Below, piece by piece: positions 1 to 11,119 of a DNA stretch of 64,000 nt (its first letter is position 1; every line of letters starts with the position of its first letter). Origin of the DNA: Perognathus longimembris pacificus (taxonomy: Eukaryota; Chordata; Mammalia; Rodentia; Heteromyidae); assembly GCF_023159225.1 (NCBI RefSeq), contig NC_063168.1:49059776-49123775 (forward strand). Reading direction: 5' to 3'. The notes under the pieces were generated by a model that had not been told where the DNA came from, made no database searches, and worked only from the letters and a program-made list of their open reading frames with translations. The translations under genes and the position numbers were made by a program.

Positions 1-1836
1 ACAGCTTTGTTAGAATGGAGCAGTTATTTGGTTTCTTCCTCTCTTGCCTTGAACTCTTGAGTACGTTCAAGGGTTAAAACTAAGTAGGATTTAGGGACCA
101 GGTGGGTAACTCCAAAGGCCAGAGAAGCTTCATAAGGAATTCATATAAGCCAATCCATCTTAAAAGCCCAGACAATAGAGACATTTCTTATAAGAAAAAG
201 TAGTTCCCATTGTGAAATAAGTTAAGGGAAACTGAAGTGACTTCAAGGAAAGAGAAAAGAGACATTTGAAAATTTCTCATCAGTTAAGTAAAATATGTCC
301 GAGCCACTGAATTCTGCCTGTGCTGAGGCAGGAAAGGATGATGGAAGGAGAATCTCATCACCCTGGCACCCCAATAGAGCTTCTCAGTCTATGGCCTGAG
401 GCTGCCCTCATTGGCTCGTGGAGTCGAGGTCCATTACTGCTCCCAGGAAGACTGTTTTGTGGCCTATGCAGAGAAGAAAGTACAAGATACCTCCTTCCAG
501 AGCTGCAGGTATGGAACCCTTCAGGAAGCTTAGCAGAATGAAGCCACCAGGACTAAAAAGGGGAGGGAGCGGGTGGTCTCCTACAGAGAGGATTTTGCAC
601 TGTGCACAGGAAGGGCCTGACCCAGTCTAAGCCAAACAGATCACCCAGACATGGAGACTGAGTGTGGGCCAGAATGGGCCGACATGGTCTTGTTCTTCCA
701 CATGCTGGGGCCTCGTGACAGGCCCGGGTTATCTGCCTGGGACATCACAGGTGAAGCCCACACAGTCCAGCCTTCCCTACCTAACTCAGGCTTGCCACAA
801 GAAACAAGCAGTGGATGACATCCAAAGTCATGTCCAGAGTAAGTCCCCTGAAGGGTTTGAAGGCTGCAGGACTGCCGCCCTTTCTACTTCTCAGGCAAAA
901 AGGCCCTTGGAGAACCAGGGCTGTTCACAGGCATTGTCTGTTTGAGGGTAATGTTTGCTTGAGTCCACTCCTTGCTCATTAGTGTGGGTGGACATGAAAA
1001 AAAAAAAATGCAAGTATTTGTATAAGCTTTTAGCCAAGCAGCCATAATTGAATTTATGAATCCCTTTTCGGTGAAATATGGCCCTACACATTTAAGTCTT
1101 ATGAAGTGCATATTTGTTTTCATTCATATTGGCTCTGTCCATTTTTTAAATCAGTTATGGAAAAAATGTATTTACCCAATGATTCAAGGTGGGCCCACAT
1201 TTTTTTAATTATAATTACTTTAACTTGGAAAACAGATTTGCTTTTCAAATTTACTTTAAATGGAAACAAAGGATTTGCTAGAGCATGTCTGGTTTCATAG
1301 TAGGTCACCAGAAAACACATTTATATCAGGATGTGACAGCACACAACCACTGCTATGGGTTGGCACTGTTTGGGAGCTCAGCCTGCAGGAACTTTGGGGG
1401 ACCTAGGCCATGTGGTCCATGTCAAAGTAGCTAACAAGGGAAGAAAAGGCATAATGTTAATGCTTAGAAGTTTTCTCCCAAGCACTTTTTAAACTTTGAA
1501 TGATGATTATTTTAGTCTCCTTTCTTCAGACCTGGAAACATGTTTCCAGCACTTGGCAGAAAGGACTCATAGTTGCTCAATAGAAATGGCTGCTTTTCAC
1601 CTGCTGCCCCTTTCAGCTCAGAAGGTGATAGGGAAGGAAGGGGTGAACTATGGTGATATTTTCCCAGAAAAGGGAAATGAAGAAGTGAGCCTTTCCAAAT
1701 CTGTCCCAAATGGAGACCTAGTCTGTCATTCCTAAGGAACACGGAAGAGTTTCATCTATCTGCTGACTAGTCACTTGGAGTGATTTAGTGAGGAGACCAC
1801 GGAGGGTTGTATAGGTTTGTGGGTGAGGCTAAGGTA

Positions 1837-2022
1837 GGGGTTCTTGCTCCTAGGGACTACTGCCATGGAGTACTACTTGCTGTTTAGCAGCATCTCTGGC
1901 TTCTACCCATTGCATGCCAGTAAGCACCACCTCCTCCTCATTACAACAACCAAAACTGGCTCCAGATGCTAACACATGTCCCATGAAGAGCAACATCATC
2001 CCTAGAGGACAACCACTAGGTG
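1837..2022 (+). mobile_element. MER5A-like hAT-Charlie relic
   Basis: The block runs from 'gttcttgctcctaggg' to 'ctagaggacaaccac'. It includes 'tgtttagcagcatctctgg', 'cttctacccattgcatgcc' and 'aacaaccaaaactggctcc', which follow the MER5A consensus as I remember it, over about 185 bp (near full length). This is an old non-autonomous DNA transposon shared across placental mammals. Confidence 0.75.
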
Positions 2023-2205
2023 GAGGAAAACAGTAATGAGGCTGAGGAATGTAGAAGCTATGCCAACCCCCATCATTGGAAGGAGAAGGAAAGAACTGGC
2101 AGTTGAGGTCTCAGACAAGATATACATCTTCCTTCTGTGGGTTTGGTCTACCCAGCTCCAGGCACACCAAACTCTACAATTTCCTGAAATTTCAAAAGAT
2201 GCTAT

Positions 2206-2399
2206 AGCTGAGTTCTGGTAGATCATACCTGTAGTCCTAGCCACTCATGTGACTGAGATCTGAAGATCTTGGTTCAAAGATAGCCCAAGCAGGAAAGTCT
2301 GCAAGACTCTTATCTCCAGTTAACCACCAAACAGCCAGAACTGGAACTGTGGCTCAAGCAGTAAAACACCAGCCTTGAGCAAAAAAGCTAAAGGACAGT

Positions 2400-2400
<1 letters not shown>
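2206..2400 (+). mobile_element. family B SINE (B1-like left half + shared right half)
   Basis: Sense copy with 'cctgtagtcctagccactca' (7SL/B1-like) and then 'ctgtggctcaagcagtaaaa' (right half). Its tail runs directly into the CA array at 2402. Confidence 0.75.

Positions 2401-2401
<1 letters not shown>

Positions 2402-2448
<47 letters not shown>
2402..2448. repeat. (CA)n microsatellite
   Basis: About 23 pure CA units, abutting the 3' end of the SINE before it. Confidence 0.97.
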
Positions 2449-2450
<2 letters not shown>

Positions 2451-4599
2451 TACTATAAATGTAGTTTATTCCCCTCTAATTTTGAAATAACCTTGTAAAC
2501 TATACCAAACTTTTATGAAGACCCACTGCACCCCTTTCCAAATGCTTCTAATGGGTACCTTGGGGTATTAGTTGAGACTGGTTAGGGTCTACCTCCAGGT
2601 GTTCCTTCTTTTACACAGCAGGTCTCAAAAAGAAAAAGGAGGAAGAAGAGTGGTCCCCTGAGGGATGAAGTCTGAATTTCCCTCCAGAATTACTATCAAG
2701 GCCAGATTGGGGAGAGGGGAAAGGGCTGGCTAATGTCAGGGACACAGACCTGGAACAATGAGTACAGTAGTTTTCAGTGCAACACATGCCCCTGGCACTT
2801 AGCCCAATGCATCCTGGGATTGGGGCTGCCCTTGAGAGCTCCAACCAGTACACTTGGTTCTTCTTTGATGAAATGTTTTAAATATTTAGATAAGAAACAA
2901 AAACAAATACCACAAATACCCATGATTCCCTACCTTGACTTCCTGTTGGAGTTTTAGAAGCCAGAAGAACCAACCCCCTTCATTCTTAGGACAAAGATCA
3001 TCATCCTCTGGGCCATTTATCTCCATTAGGGTCCCTCTCACAAATGCTCCTCATGATAGACAGATCCAGTCTCTTTGCTGCTCAACCTCTGGGCTCCTCA
3101 CTTTGGTCCCAGATATGCAATGTCTTACCCCTCCACCTGGCCAGGCTTCCCCTCCGCTAAGTTTTCCCTCCTCCTGCTCCCCATCTGGTTTTTCCATTTC
3201 TGTCTTTTCATTTCCACCACTTATGATATAATTAGTCTGTGTCATGCACCATCTTGAACTATTTCCTCACACTTCATGTGTGTCAGCATGCCTCTGACCA
3301 AACTATTCACTCTGAGAAAAAGGTACAGGGCTTTCCTCGGGTTTTTTACAGTGTCTCACATAGCAAGATCAGCCAACACTTGTGGGTAGAGAAAGAGTTG
3401 GGTAAGTAAATGGATGATGAGTGAATGGGTATAGAGTTATTTGGTTGGCAGGGCTACCCAGCACATTGGCCAGCCCCTAGATCCAAGAGATTTTCCACTT
3501 GTGCCTAAAATGGGGTTCTCCAGAGCTAGAGAGGGAAAACTCAGCCCCTCACTGTGCTGGCTTGACTGCTTAGGAAGGAAACTTGACTGATATCCTTACC
3601 TGATTCTTTAGAATCAGACTGTAGGAAGCCACTATCTAAAATCATTTCACACCTGGAAAAATGTGAACAGCACATATTATCATCAGTTGGTAGGCAATGT
3701 GGGAGAAGTCCATGGTGACATTTTCATTTTAATTAGTACAGTGGAAAACAACCTCAGCCTATCTCCCTGCCTCAGAATTAGCAACCCCTTCCCTCAGAGG
3801 AGGAAACATGGACAGGGACTGGCCTACACGTAGGCCTCTTCCTGGAGCTAGGAAAGAAGCGTTACAGGATTATCAGCAAGGAGCATTCCCTGAGAGTAAG
3901 GCATCTGCCTCGCGGGAAAGCTCAGACAGAACTGGCCCTGTAGCAAGAGGCAGTCCATACCACAGCAGACCTAATGCCTCGTTTGCTTCCCTTCTCTACT
4001 GTCCAAATGAGTTATCCACTCATAAGGATGGAAGCACAAGATTAACCAATTCTAAATGTTGATTCGGTATATGTCCAGCATGATTCCAAGTGACTGAATG
4101 TCAGTCCCCCGGTGTAGACCTGCCACAGAAAGGAGCACTAGCCTCTTCCCTGCCCAGCTACTGCAGCTCCTCCATCTGGACTGCTCCACTGAATACCTGA
4201 TGCTCATGCTCATACCTCCCCCCAGCCGATCGGCTGCTTCATTCCTTTTTACAGCTAAATATAGACATACCGAAATTTATCCAGTCATCAGTGAACACAG
4301 TTTGATTCATCCCACTTTTTGGCTATTATGAGCAAGGCTGCTATGAAGATTCATGCACAAGTGTTTATATGGACATTTTTGTTTTAATTTTTCTTAGGTA
4401 TATCTAGTATTGTTGGTTCAAATGGTTTCATCTTTGTTGGACCTGAAAGACTTTTCCATAGTAGCTGCACCATTCAACATTCCTACCAACAAATTGTGAG
4501 GGTTTGTTTCACACCTTTGCCAAAACATCTTTTGGGGGGGGTGTGCATGCACGCGCATACACACGCATGCACATATGTGGGTATGTTTGTGTGTGTCTA

Positions 4600-5060
4600 T
4601 GGGCTTGAAGTCAGGGCTTGGCTGCCATTTCAGCTTTTTTGCTCAAAGGCTAGCACTTTACCACTTGAGCCACACCTCCACTAATAGGGTTAGGGTTTTG
4701 TTATTGTTGTTTCTAGTTAATTGGATATAAGAGTCTCACAGATTGGGCTGGGAATATGGCCTAGTGGCAAGAGTGTTTGCCTCATATACTTCATGAAGCC
4801 CTGGGTTTGATTCCCCAGCACCACATATATAGAAAACGGCCAGAAGTGGTGCTGTGGCTCAAGTGGCAAAGTGCTAGCCTTGAGCAAAAAGAAGCCAGGG
4901 ACAGTGCTCAGGCCCTGAGTCCAAGGCCCAGGACTGGCAAAAAAAATAAATAAATAAAAGAGTCTCACAGACTTTCTTGCTTGGCTGGCTTCAAGCCATG
5001 ACCCTCAGATCTCAGCCTCCTGAATAGCTAGAAAAACAGGTGTGAGCCAGTGGCACCCAA
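4600..5060 (-). mobile_element. family B SINE, antisense, split by a family A insertion
   Basis: The antisense right half (to about 4685) and 'agttaattggatataagagt' are followed, after the family A insertion, by 'cagatctcagcctcctgaat' and 'gtgagccagtggcaccca'. The element is continuous once 4743-4957 plus one duplication is removed. Confidence 0.85.
4743..4957 (+). mobile_element. family A dimeric SINE with 14-bp TSD
   Basis: Full-length copy: an ID-like left half ('gggctgggaatatggcctag' ... 'gattccccagcaccac'), a right half ('tgctgtggctcaagtggcaa'), and an A-rich tail with TAAA units. AAGAGTCTCACAGA flanks it at 4729-4742 and 4958-4971 without mismatch, which proves retroposition. Confidence 0.93.
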
Positions 5061-5580
5061 CTTGTCTTTTTTATACTCATCTTTGCTAGCATGAAAGGGC
5101 ATCTCTGTGGTTTGAATTGCATTTTCTGGTGGTTCAAACTTATGTATCTTTTCTGGAAAAATATCTAGTCAGATCCTTTGATTTTGTGTGTGTGTTTTAA
5201 CTATAGTTTTAACAGTTTTTCATATATTCCAGATATATCTCTTTCCAGCTACAGGGTTTGCAAATGTTTTCTCCTGTTCTTAGTTGTCCATTCCTTCTCC
5301 TTTTCCTCATCATCTTCCTTCTCTTCCTCTTCCCCTTTATTGTTGTACTAGGGATCAAACCCAGGGCCTTTTGTATGCCAGACAGTATTTTCTAGAAGAT
5401 ACCTTTCAAAATACTTTGTTTCTAGTTTTGATGAAGCCTGGCTTGTTTGAGCTTTTGATGTCACATCTATGAAACTACTGTCTAATGTAGTTTCCATGCA
5501 GGTTTACTCCTTTTTTCCTCTCTAAATTTTATAGTTTTAGCTCTTACATATAGTTGTTTGCTACATTTCTTTGTGTGTAT

Positions 5581-5830
5581 GTGCCAGTCCTAGGGCTTGA
5601 ACTCAGGGCCTGAGCTCTATTCCTGAGCATTTTTGCTCATGGCTAGTGCTCTACCACTTGAGCCATAGCTCTGCTTATGGCTTTTTTTTTTTTTTTTTTT
5701 TTTGAGTAGTGTATTGGAGGTTAAGAGTCTTACTGACTTTTACTTCCCAGGGCTAGATTTGAACTGCAGTCCTTAGATCTCAACCTCCTGAGTAGCTAGG
5801 ATTACAGGTATGAGCCACCAGCACCCAGCT
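5581..5830 (-). mobile_element. family B SINE, antisense
   Basis: It begins 'gtgccagtcctagggcttga' and ends 'atgagccaccagcacccagc', with a 24-bp T-run inside. The flanks 'tgtttgctacattt' and 'tgtttgctgtattt' look like an aged duplication within the L1 host. Confidence 0.88.
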
Positions 5831-6831
5831 GTTTGCTGTATTTTAAGGGTTTTTTTTGTATATGCCTTTAGGTAGGAGCCCAGCTTTATTCCTTTCCATG
5901 TGCGTATCCAGTTATCTCAGCATCAGTGATTGAACAGACTGTCTCTCCCCCCAAATTACTTTGTTTTGAGCCCCTTGTCAAAAATCAGTTTACCCTAAAT
6001 AGAGAAATTTGTTTCTGGGATGTGTTCTGCTGTTAATCTGGATTCTGCCTTCATGCCAGCACCATCCTGTCAGACTGGCAGGTGGCACCCTGTGTGTGCT
6101 TAGACTGTGTGAGGCTCCAAGTTCATCCCCAGCACCATGAAAAGCTCTCATTCCCATGACCTTGGGGTCAGTTTTGAAGTCAGAACATGTGAGTCCTCCA
6201 ATTTTGGTTTTTGGTTTTGTTTTTCAAGATTGTTTTGGCTATTCTGGATACATAACATGTGTTGTTTTGTCACTTGCTTTCTCATTTCCTTGCTGGAATG
6301 ACTAGCCTGCATGTTAAGTACAAACTCCCCTCCTCTCTTCTACAGTCTCCTGCTGGGTCTGTCCCCTCCTGAGACTCTCAGGCTCCTCTGGCTGAGCTTA
6401 GGCTGGGGCCAGGTAGTAAAGGAGGGAACTTGTGGACCTCACCTGGCTCCTATGCAGGAGACCTAAATCCTGCTAATCCCCCACCCTGCCTCTACCGCCC
6501 CTCCCACTTCCTTCCTTAGCCGCAGGGTTGGGTTGATTGGGACTCTCTGGACCCACTTGCAGCCACATCACAGGGGCTCTCCTCGAGCCGGTCAGCCTAG
6601 CTCTCCCCTGCACATTCCGGAGTGCAGCTCATGGCAAATAGTGTGCAAAGAGACAGTCCTGTCAGGCAGCATTCGTGTGGCAGCTTGGCCTTCCCCATGG
6701 CATCTTAGTCATTCCTATGTGACCTTTATAGATCCAAGAGAGTCACCTGAGCTACAGGCACTTATTTTGTAGGTGCAAGTTTTTTCTTCTTGGGGGTGGG
6801 GGTCAGACCTTGCTATAAAAAGATGCCTCTT

Positions 6832-7120
6832 CAGCTAAGCAAATTGAACTCCAAAAGATGGAAACAGGAAGATTTTATTGATATTGTCGTTATGTTTAAT
6901 GTTCTAGGTGAATTTCCTATGGTGTGGTCACTGTATATGATTTTGGTACACTGGATATTGTGTATATGCTTATCTGAGCTAGGGAAGGGAAAGAAAAATG
7001 AGGGAGGGTGTAACAAATACGACAAGAAATGTACTCACTACCTTATTATGTAACACTATCCCCTCTGTGCATCACCTTGACCAAAAAATTAAATAAATAA
7101 ACAATAATATATAAATAAAT
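6832..7120 (+). mobile_element. retroposed 3' fragment with A-rich tail and 15-bp TSD
   Basis: The body contains 'ccttattatgtaacactatc' and 'ctgtgcatcaccttgacc' and ends in an A/TAAA-rich tail. Flanking repeats are AAAAAGATGCCTCTT (6817-6831) and AAAAAGATGCTTCTT (7121-7135), one mismatch in 15. The structure is a 5'-truncated LINE-type retroposon or retroposed transcript. I suspect a rodent L1 3' UTR but cannot name the family. Confidence 0.75.
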
Positions 7121-8242
7121 AAAAAGATGCTTCTTCTCACTCCCCCACCAAAGGGGGGGAAAAGATGGAGAATTGGTGAACCAGAGGGTATAATTTTCTG
7201 GAAGCTCTGAAGATCAACCTGCTTTCCTTCTACAATAAGAAGGACTTTCAGCTGTGGCCTTTTCCACACATAGCCCCCCCAGTTGGGGGGCTTTTTTTCC
7301 CCTTTCCTTATTGTTATTTCTCTTTTTGTGGAATGACTAACAGTGATCAGGTCAAATGTGCCTCCTTCACCTCTGGGCTGCGGGGCCACTTTCTCAGCTG
7401 CTCCTCTGCCGGGAGCACAGTGCCACCCCCAACTCTGCACACGCGCAGCCATGCAACTGCTGCACGCAACAGCCTCCTCACTGCTAAAGGGGGACAGCTC
7501 CCTTTTAGAGCAGTGGGAGCACCAAACAGTCAAGAGGAGTAGAGCTTTCATATTTCCAATAACAACATTAATTACTGGTCATCAAGTGCCCCAGATGTGG
7601 TGGAACATAGCTTACAATCTGGAGACATAGGCAAGAAGAAGGGGCATCCTGGGCTAGCTAGGGCTAGGTAGAGACACCTGGGTCCCAAAAAACAGGAACA
7701 AAAGCAATTTTTAAATCAAGTGAGACAAAGGAAAAAATTATAGTGTCCAGAGCTTCAAACAGGTATGCTCTGAGCATCTTGTCTGTATTGAATTATGTTT
7801 GTAGTTTCTTGGGGGTTTGGAAGAGGTCATGTAATTGTTCTCCCACCCATGCAATGCTCAGCCAGCCAAGAGCTCACAACTTAGTCAGGTAGAGGTAAAG
7901 ACAGATTATTTTCTAATAAAGAACTGACCAACACATGCCTCCCATCTACAGCCCCTCCTCCCCTGCACCCTCCTCCTCTCCTTTTCTGTTTCCCAGTTTA
8001 AACCTTGATTCCCTGCACTGAGAGCACTAGCAAGCAAGTTGCCTCTGAGGACAATGAGATATGGCATGAAAGTAATCTCCATGCTGGATAGTCCCCAGCC
8101 CTGTTTTATCTCACTCTAAAAACCTCCTTGCTGACTCTTGAGTTCTTACAGCCTCTATGACTATACAAGTGGGTTGGCCTATCTGCTCTGCGGGCTCCTC
8201 ATCAGTGACCGGGGATGTTAATCCAGTCCATAGGTGTTAAAG

Positions 8243-8315
8243 AGGGAAATGTAGCTCAGCAGTAGAGCCTGTGCCTAGCATGAACAAGGCTTTGGATTTG
8301 ATGCCGCACAGACTT
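8243..8315 (+). mobile_element. ID-like tRNA-Ala SINE
   Basis: 'aaatgtagctcagcagtaga' and 'gtgcctagcatgaacaaggc' retain the tRNA-like A-box region of ID elements. The copy is degraded and ends in a CA-rich tail. Confidence 0.7.
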
Positions 8316-8883
8316 ACTTTTACATACATACACACACACTCTATAAACCTTGGAAGAATTAGAGACAAAGCACTTGATCAGGGCCTGGTTCAACACCCTG
8401 GAAAACTCAGCTTCCTCATCCAGACTCTGGGCCTTCCCCTAGTATGCTAAGCAAGTAGGATTGGGGCCAAATACTCAGGGACAATTGCAGACAGACATCC
8501 AGACATCGGAGCTGTGGATTGGAAAGAGCTGAGAGCTTCACAGAAGTATGTCATTAAAAGGCAGGTGCTGGTGCCGGAGGGATTCCCAGGGGCCTGCTGA
8601 CCTGAGGGGGGATTTGAGTGAGTTCCAGGCCTACTGCTGGTTAGTTGGGAAGGGCTGCTTTGTTGTTGGCAGAAGCATCAACATCCTGAACCTCCCTACA
8701 TCCCTGTATTTAGTATTGCCTAAGAATGGTAACGGAGCAGTGGTTCCCCCATGGTACCCTACTTGCCCTTTTTATCCCAATTTCTGCTCTCTCAGTGCCT
8801 CTACCTCATATAGCCAGGAATTCAGGGTCTGAAAAAACTAAACCACTCCAAGACAGAAGGTAGCAAAATGTGAGCGAAGTCCC

Positions 8884-8940
8884 AGGCTGGGGTTGTAGCT
8901 CAGTGGAAGAGCACTTGCCTAGCATGCAGAAATTGAACAA
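8884..8940 (+). mobile_element. ID-like SINE fragment
   Basis: 'ggctggggttgtagctcagt' and 'agagcacttgcctagcatgc' match the ID 5' half. The 3' half is lost. Confidence 0.75.
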
Positions 8941-8999
8941 AATCCTACCCATCTACTTTTGGATAGCCATGACTTTGAAATGGCTTTTGCATTCTTAAA

Positions 9000-9155
9000 A
9001 TGGTTGGGGGAAAAAATCATAAGAATATTTTGTGACATATGAAATTCAAATTTCAGTATCCATAGGTAAAGTTTTATTGGGACACCACCATACCATGCTG
9101 CCTTTGGCAGAGCTGAGCAGGTGTGACAGAGACCTTAAGATGTGTGGTCTACAGT
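9000..9155 (+). mobile_element. ancient MER-type DNA transposon relic
   Basis: 'gaaattcaaatttcagtatc', 'aaagttttattgggacacca' and 'ggcagagctgagcaggtgtg' resemble a widely dispersed mammalian MER repeat that I know but cannot name with certainty. It lies 430 bp upstream of a THADA exon. Confidence 0.5.
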
Positions 9156-9589
9156 ATGTATTCTCTGCCCATTGAGATGCGTGCTGCTCCCTGCTCTGAG
9201 ATGATAGAGCTTTAACTTGTTACCTACCAAAAAGCTTTCCCTTTGTGGGAGGGGACAAACCAATGAATATGGAGTTCCAAAGAGATCCTGGGTGGCAGAC
9301 TTCTTGATCCTTCCAATTATATACTTACTAGAAGGGCTAGAGAGAAAGGCCTGGTCCTGCGGTGCGGCTGCTCCAACTTGGGATAAGGGAAGAGTGGCGC
9401 TCAGGCCTAGACTCATTCTAGCAGGAGGATCTAGGAGGAAATTACTACCTCCCAGGGAGCCCTTCCTACCAGCACCATACCCAGCTGGCATTGGGGTTTT
9501 ATTTAAGACCCCTCATGTTCCCAGAGTCCGATGGGATTCCCATCTGGTGCAGAGCAGTGCACCCATTGCTCACCTCTCTGTCTTTGCAG

Positions 9590-9759
9590 AGTTTGCCTTC
9601 TGCCAGGTGGATGCCTCCATCGCTCTGGCCCTGGCCCAGGCTGTCCTGTGTGACCTGCTGCAGCAGTGGGACCAGCTGGCATGTGGACTTCCCATCCTGC
9701 TGGGGTGGCTATTGGGAGAAGACGATGACCTCGCCAGCTCTGTGGAGAGCCTACATCAG
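9590..9759 (+). CDS. THADA: THADA penultimate coding exon (partial gene)
   Basis: The 170-nt exon encodes FAFCQVDASIALALAQAV and the following stretch through LLGWLLGEDDDLASSVESLHQ, which I recognise as the conserved C-terminal part of THADA (armadillo/HEAT-repeat protein of about 1950 aa in human; DUF2428/Trm732 family). The pyrimidine-rich acceptor ends in AG at 9588-9589 and the donor GT is at 9760-9761. The first two bases complete a glutamate codon split with the unseen upstream exon, and the exon ends in phase 0. Known role: THADA/Trm732 partners with the FTSJ1/Trm7 methyltransferase for 2'-O-methylation of tRNA position 32, and the fly protein has been linked to SERCA uncoupling and thermogenesis. 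The protein is cytosolic or ER-associated. Only the C terminus is visible, so nothing can be said about the core. Confidence 0.9.
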
Positions 9760-10753
9760 GTGATCCCGGGAACTTAGGAACTGGACATCTTGAGTGTTCT
9801 CTAGATGCTAAGGTTCAGTGGGCCACTGGAAGCTGTTTGCTAAGTGCTTGGATGCAGAGCGGGCACTAATCAGGAGAAGGCCTTCTGAGGGCCCAGGGAG
9901 ATATTCAGCTCAGCTGTGGGATTCTCATGGCAACCCTTCACAGAGCTGAGGAAGGAACTTTGAGAGAAATTGTGTGTAACTTCGGATGTTGCATGTAATT
10001 ATGGTAAAAAGTTTGTGTGGGGTTCCCTGTAGTGAGGTTCAAGAATGAAGTATTTCCTAATTAGGCCATGGAAGAGAACGGTTTACCTCGTCCAGGTGGG
10101 GGAGCAGTCACAGATAGGGAAACTAAGAAGCAAGGCAAGCATCAAAAGCATCCTGAGAATGGAAATTCACAGCCATCTGTGTCTAACTCTGCTGGTGTCC
10201 CTAGCAGCCCAGTTTAAAAGGCAGCCGTTTACGGGAATTGTGGAGGATGGATAAGGGTGTGTGATAAAATGGCCTTGGAAATCGGCAGCATCATAGAAAC
10301 TTGGTCTCATGCTCAAAAGCCAGTGTCTCACATTGGTAATTCTTTGGTCCCTGGTCTGCTGCTGAGATGTCCCATTCTCCCTCCTCTCTGATTTCCTGAT
10401 ACACCTTACTTTGGTCAAGGTTGTCTTTTCAGCATCTGGCCCCCAAAATATCTTGGCTTTGAACTACAGATACATCTTTATCAAAGGTCATGTTAAGTCA
10501 GGGGGGAGGGGAGGAAAGAACTCCTCTGGTTTAAAGAAAAAAAAAAAAGTACAGGAGTGAAAATAGAAGGTGACCTTCAAGGCTGCTAGTGGTGTGTGGG
10601 GTGAGGGTGTTGACAGGCTGGAGTGAGCCCTCTGTCAGTTGGGGGGAGGGGGCGGGGATGTCCCTCTTACATCTAGCAGTGCCTTGCTTGGTGTGCCTGG
10701 GGTTTGTCAGCATTCCCTGGAAGGCTGACTCTGAGCATTTTCACTTGATGTAG
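9760..10753 (+). other. THADA: last THADA coding intron
   Basis: This 994-bp GT...AG intron is phase 0 on both sides, so joining Q at 9757-9759 to G at 10754-10756 keeps the frame. No SINE insertion is evident. The longest open frames inside it resemble nothing known. Confidence 0.85.
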
Positions 10754-11119
10754 GGAGAAGAAGACTACCTGTTTGAAAAAGCAGAAGTCAACTTTTGGGC
10801 TGAGACCCTGACCTTTGTGAAATACCTCAGTAGACACCTATTCCATGTCCTCTGCAAGCCCCGCAGGCATCCTCTTAGCTCTGAAAAACTCTATCACCTG
10901 CAGAAGATGGCATCAGAGCAGCGCCAGTGCGTCTCCCAGCTCCTCAGCGAGCTTCCTCCAGCTGCTGAGTTCTTGAAGACAGTGGAGCACACAAGACTAC
11001 GCATTCAGGAGGAAAGGACATTAGCAGGACTGAAGCTGTTGGCCTTTCTGGAAGAAAAGGAAGGGGAAGCCCCCTTGTTCTCAGAGCCCAGGACTCTCCA
11101 GCAAAATCAAAACAGTTAA
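10754..11119 (+). CDS. THADA: THADA terminal coding exon
   Basis: The acceptor AG is at 10752-10753. The exon opens with GEEDYLFEKAEVNFWAETLT and runs 121 codons to a TAA at 11117-11119. The first about 95 residues (EDYLFEKAEVNFWAE, LPPAAEFLKTVE, TRLRIQEERTLAGLKLLAFLE) match my memory of mammalian THADA. The last about 20 residues, ending QQNQNS, look rapidly evolving and lineage-specific. The reading frame is intact, so this looks like a functional gene end rather than a pseudogene. The downstream neighbour, ZFP36L2, lies on the same strand with its promoter about 4.3 kb away, the same order as human 2p21. Confidence 0.92.
   Translation, partial: GEEDYLFEKAEVNFWAETLTFVKYLSRHLFHVLCKPRRHPLSSEKLYHLQKMASEQRQCVSQLLSELPPAAEFLKTVEHTRLRIQEERTLAGLKLLAFLEEKEGEAPLFSEPRTLQQNQNS

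Larger units (their letters stand above)
4240..6260 (-). mobile_element. L1 (L1M-type) 3' relic, antisense, broken by SINEs
   Basis: Segments match the complement of an old mammalian L1 3' region in the right order: 'ttggctattatgagcaaggc', 'catagtagctgcaccattca', 'aatatctagtcagatccttt', 'tttttcatatattccagata', 'gttttagctcttacatatag', 'gtgcgtatccagttatctca' and 'aagattgttttggctattct'. Unrelated inserts sit between the segments: SINEs at 4600-5060 and 5581-5830, and ID-like pieces at about 5346-5385 and 6095-6140. No ORF survives. Confidence 0.8.
1..9589 (+). other. THADA: THADA intron (3' portion)
   Basis: This stretch lies upstream of a recognised THADA exon whose acceptor is at 9588-9589. 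I saw no further coding exon in it, so I treat it as the 3' part of one intron; the upstream exon is outside the window. It holds the MER5A, CA-repeat, L1, SINE and retroposon entries listed below. The unique stretches 1-1837, 2450-4240, 6260-6815 and 7140-8240 show no gene that I can recognise, and the short open frames there have no family resemblance. Confidence 0.75.

Noticed and set aside
8243..8315. tRNA-like sequence that could be a tRNA gene
   Set aside because: Together with similar copies at 8884, 32086, 35124 and 48854 it matches the ID SINE family with an A-rich or CA tail, and lacks a complete cloverleaf.
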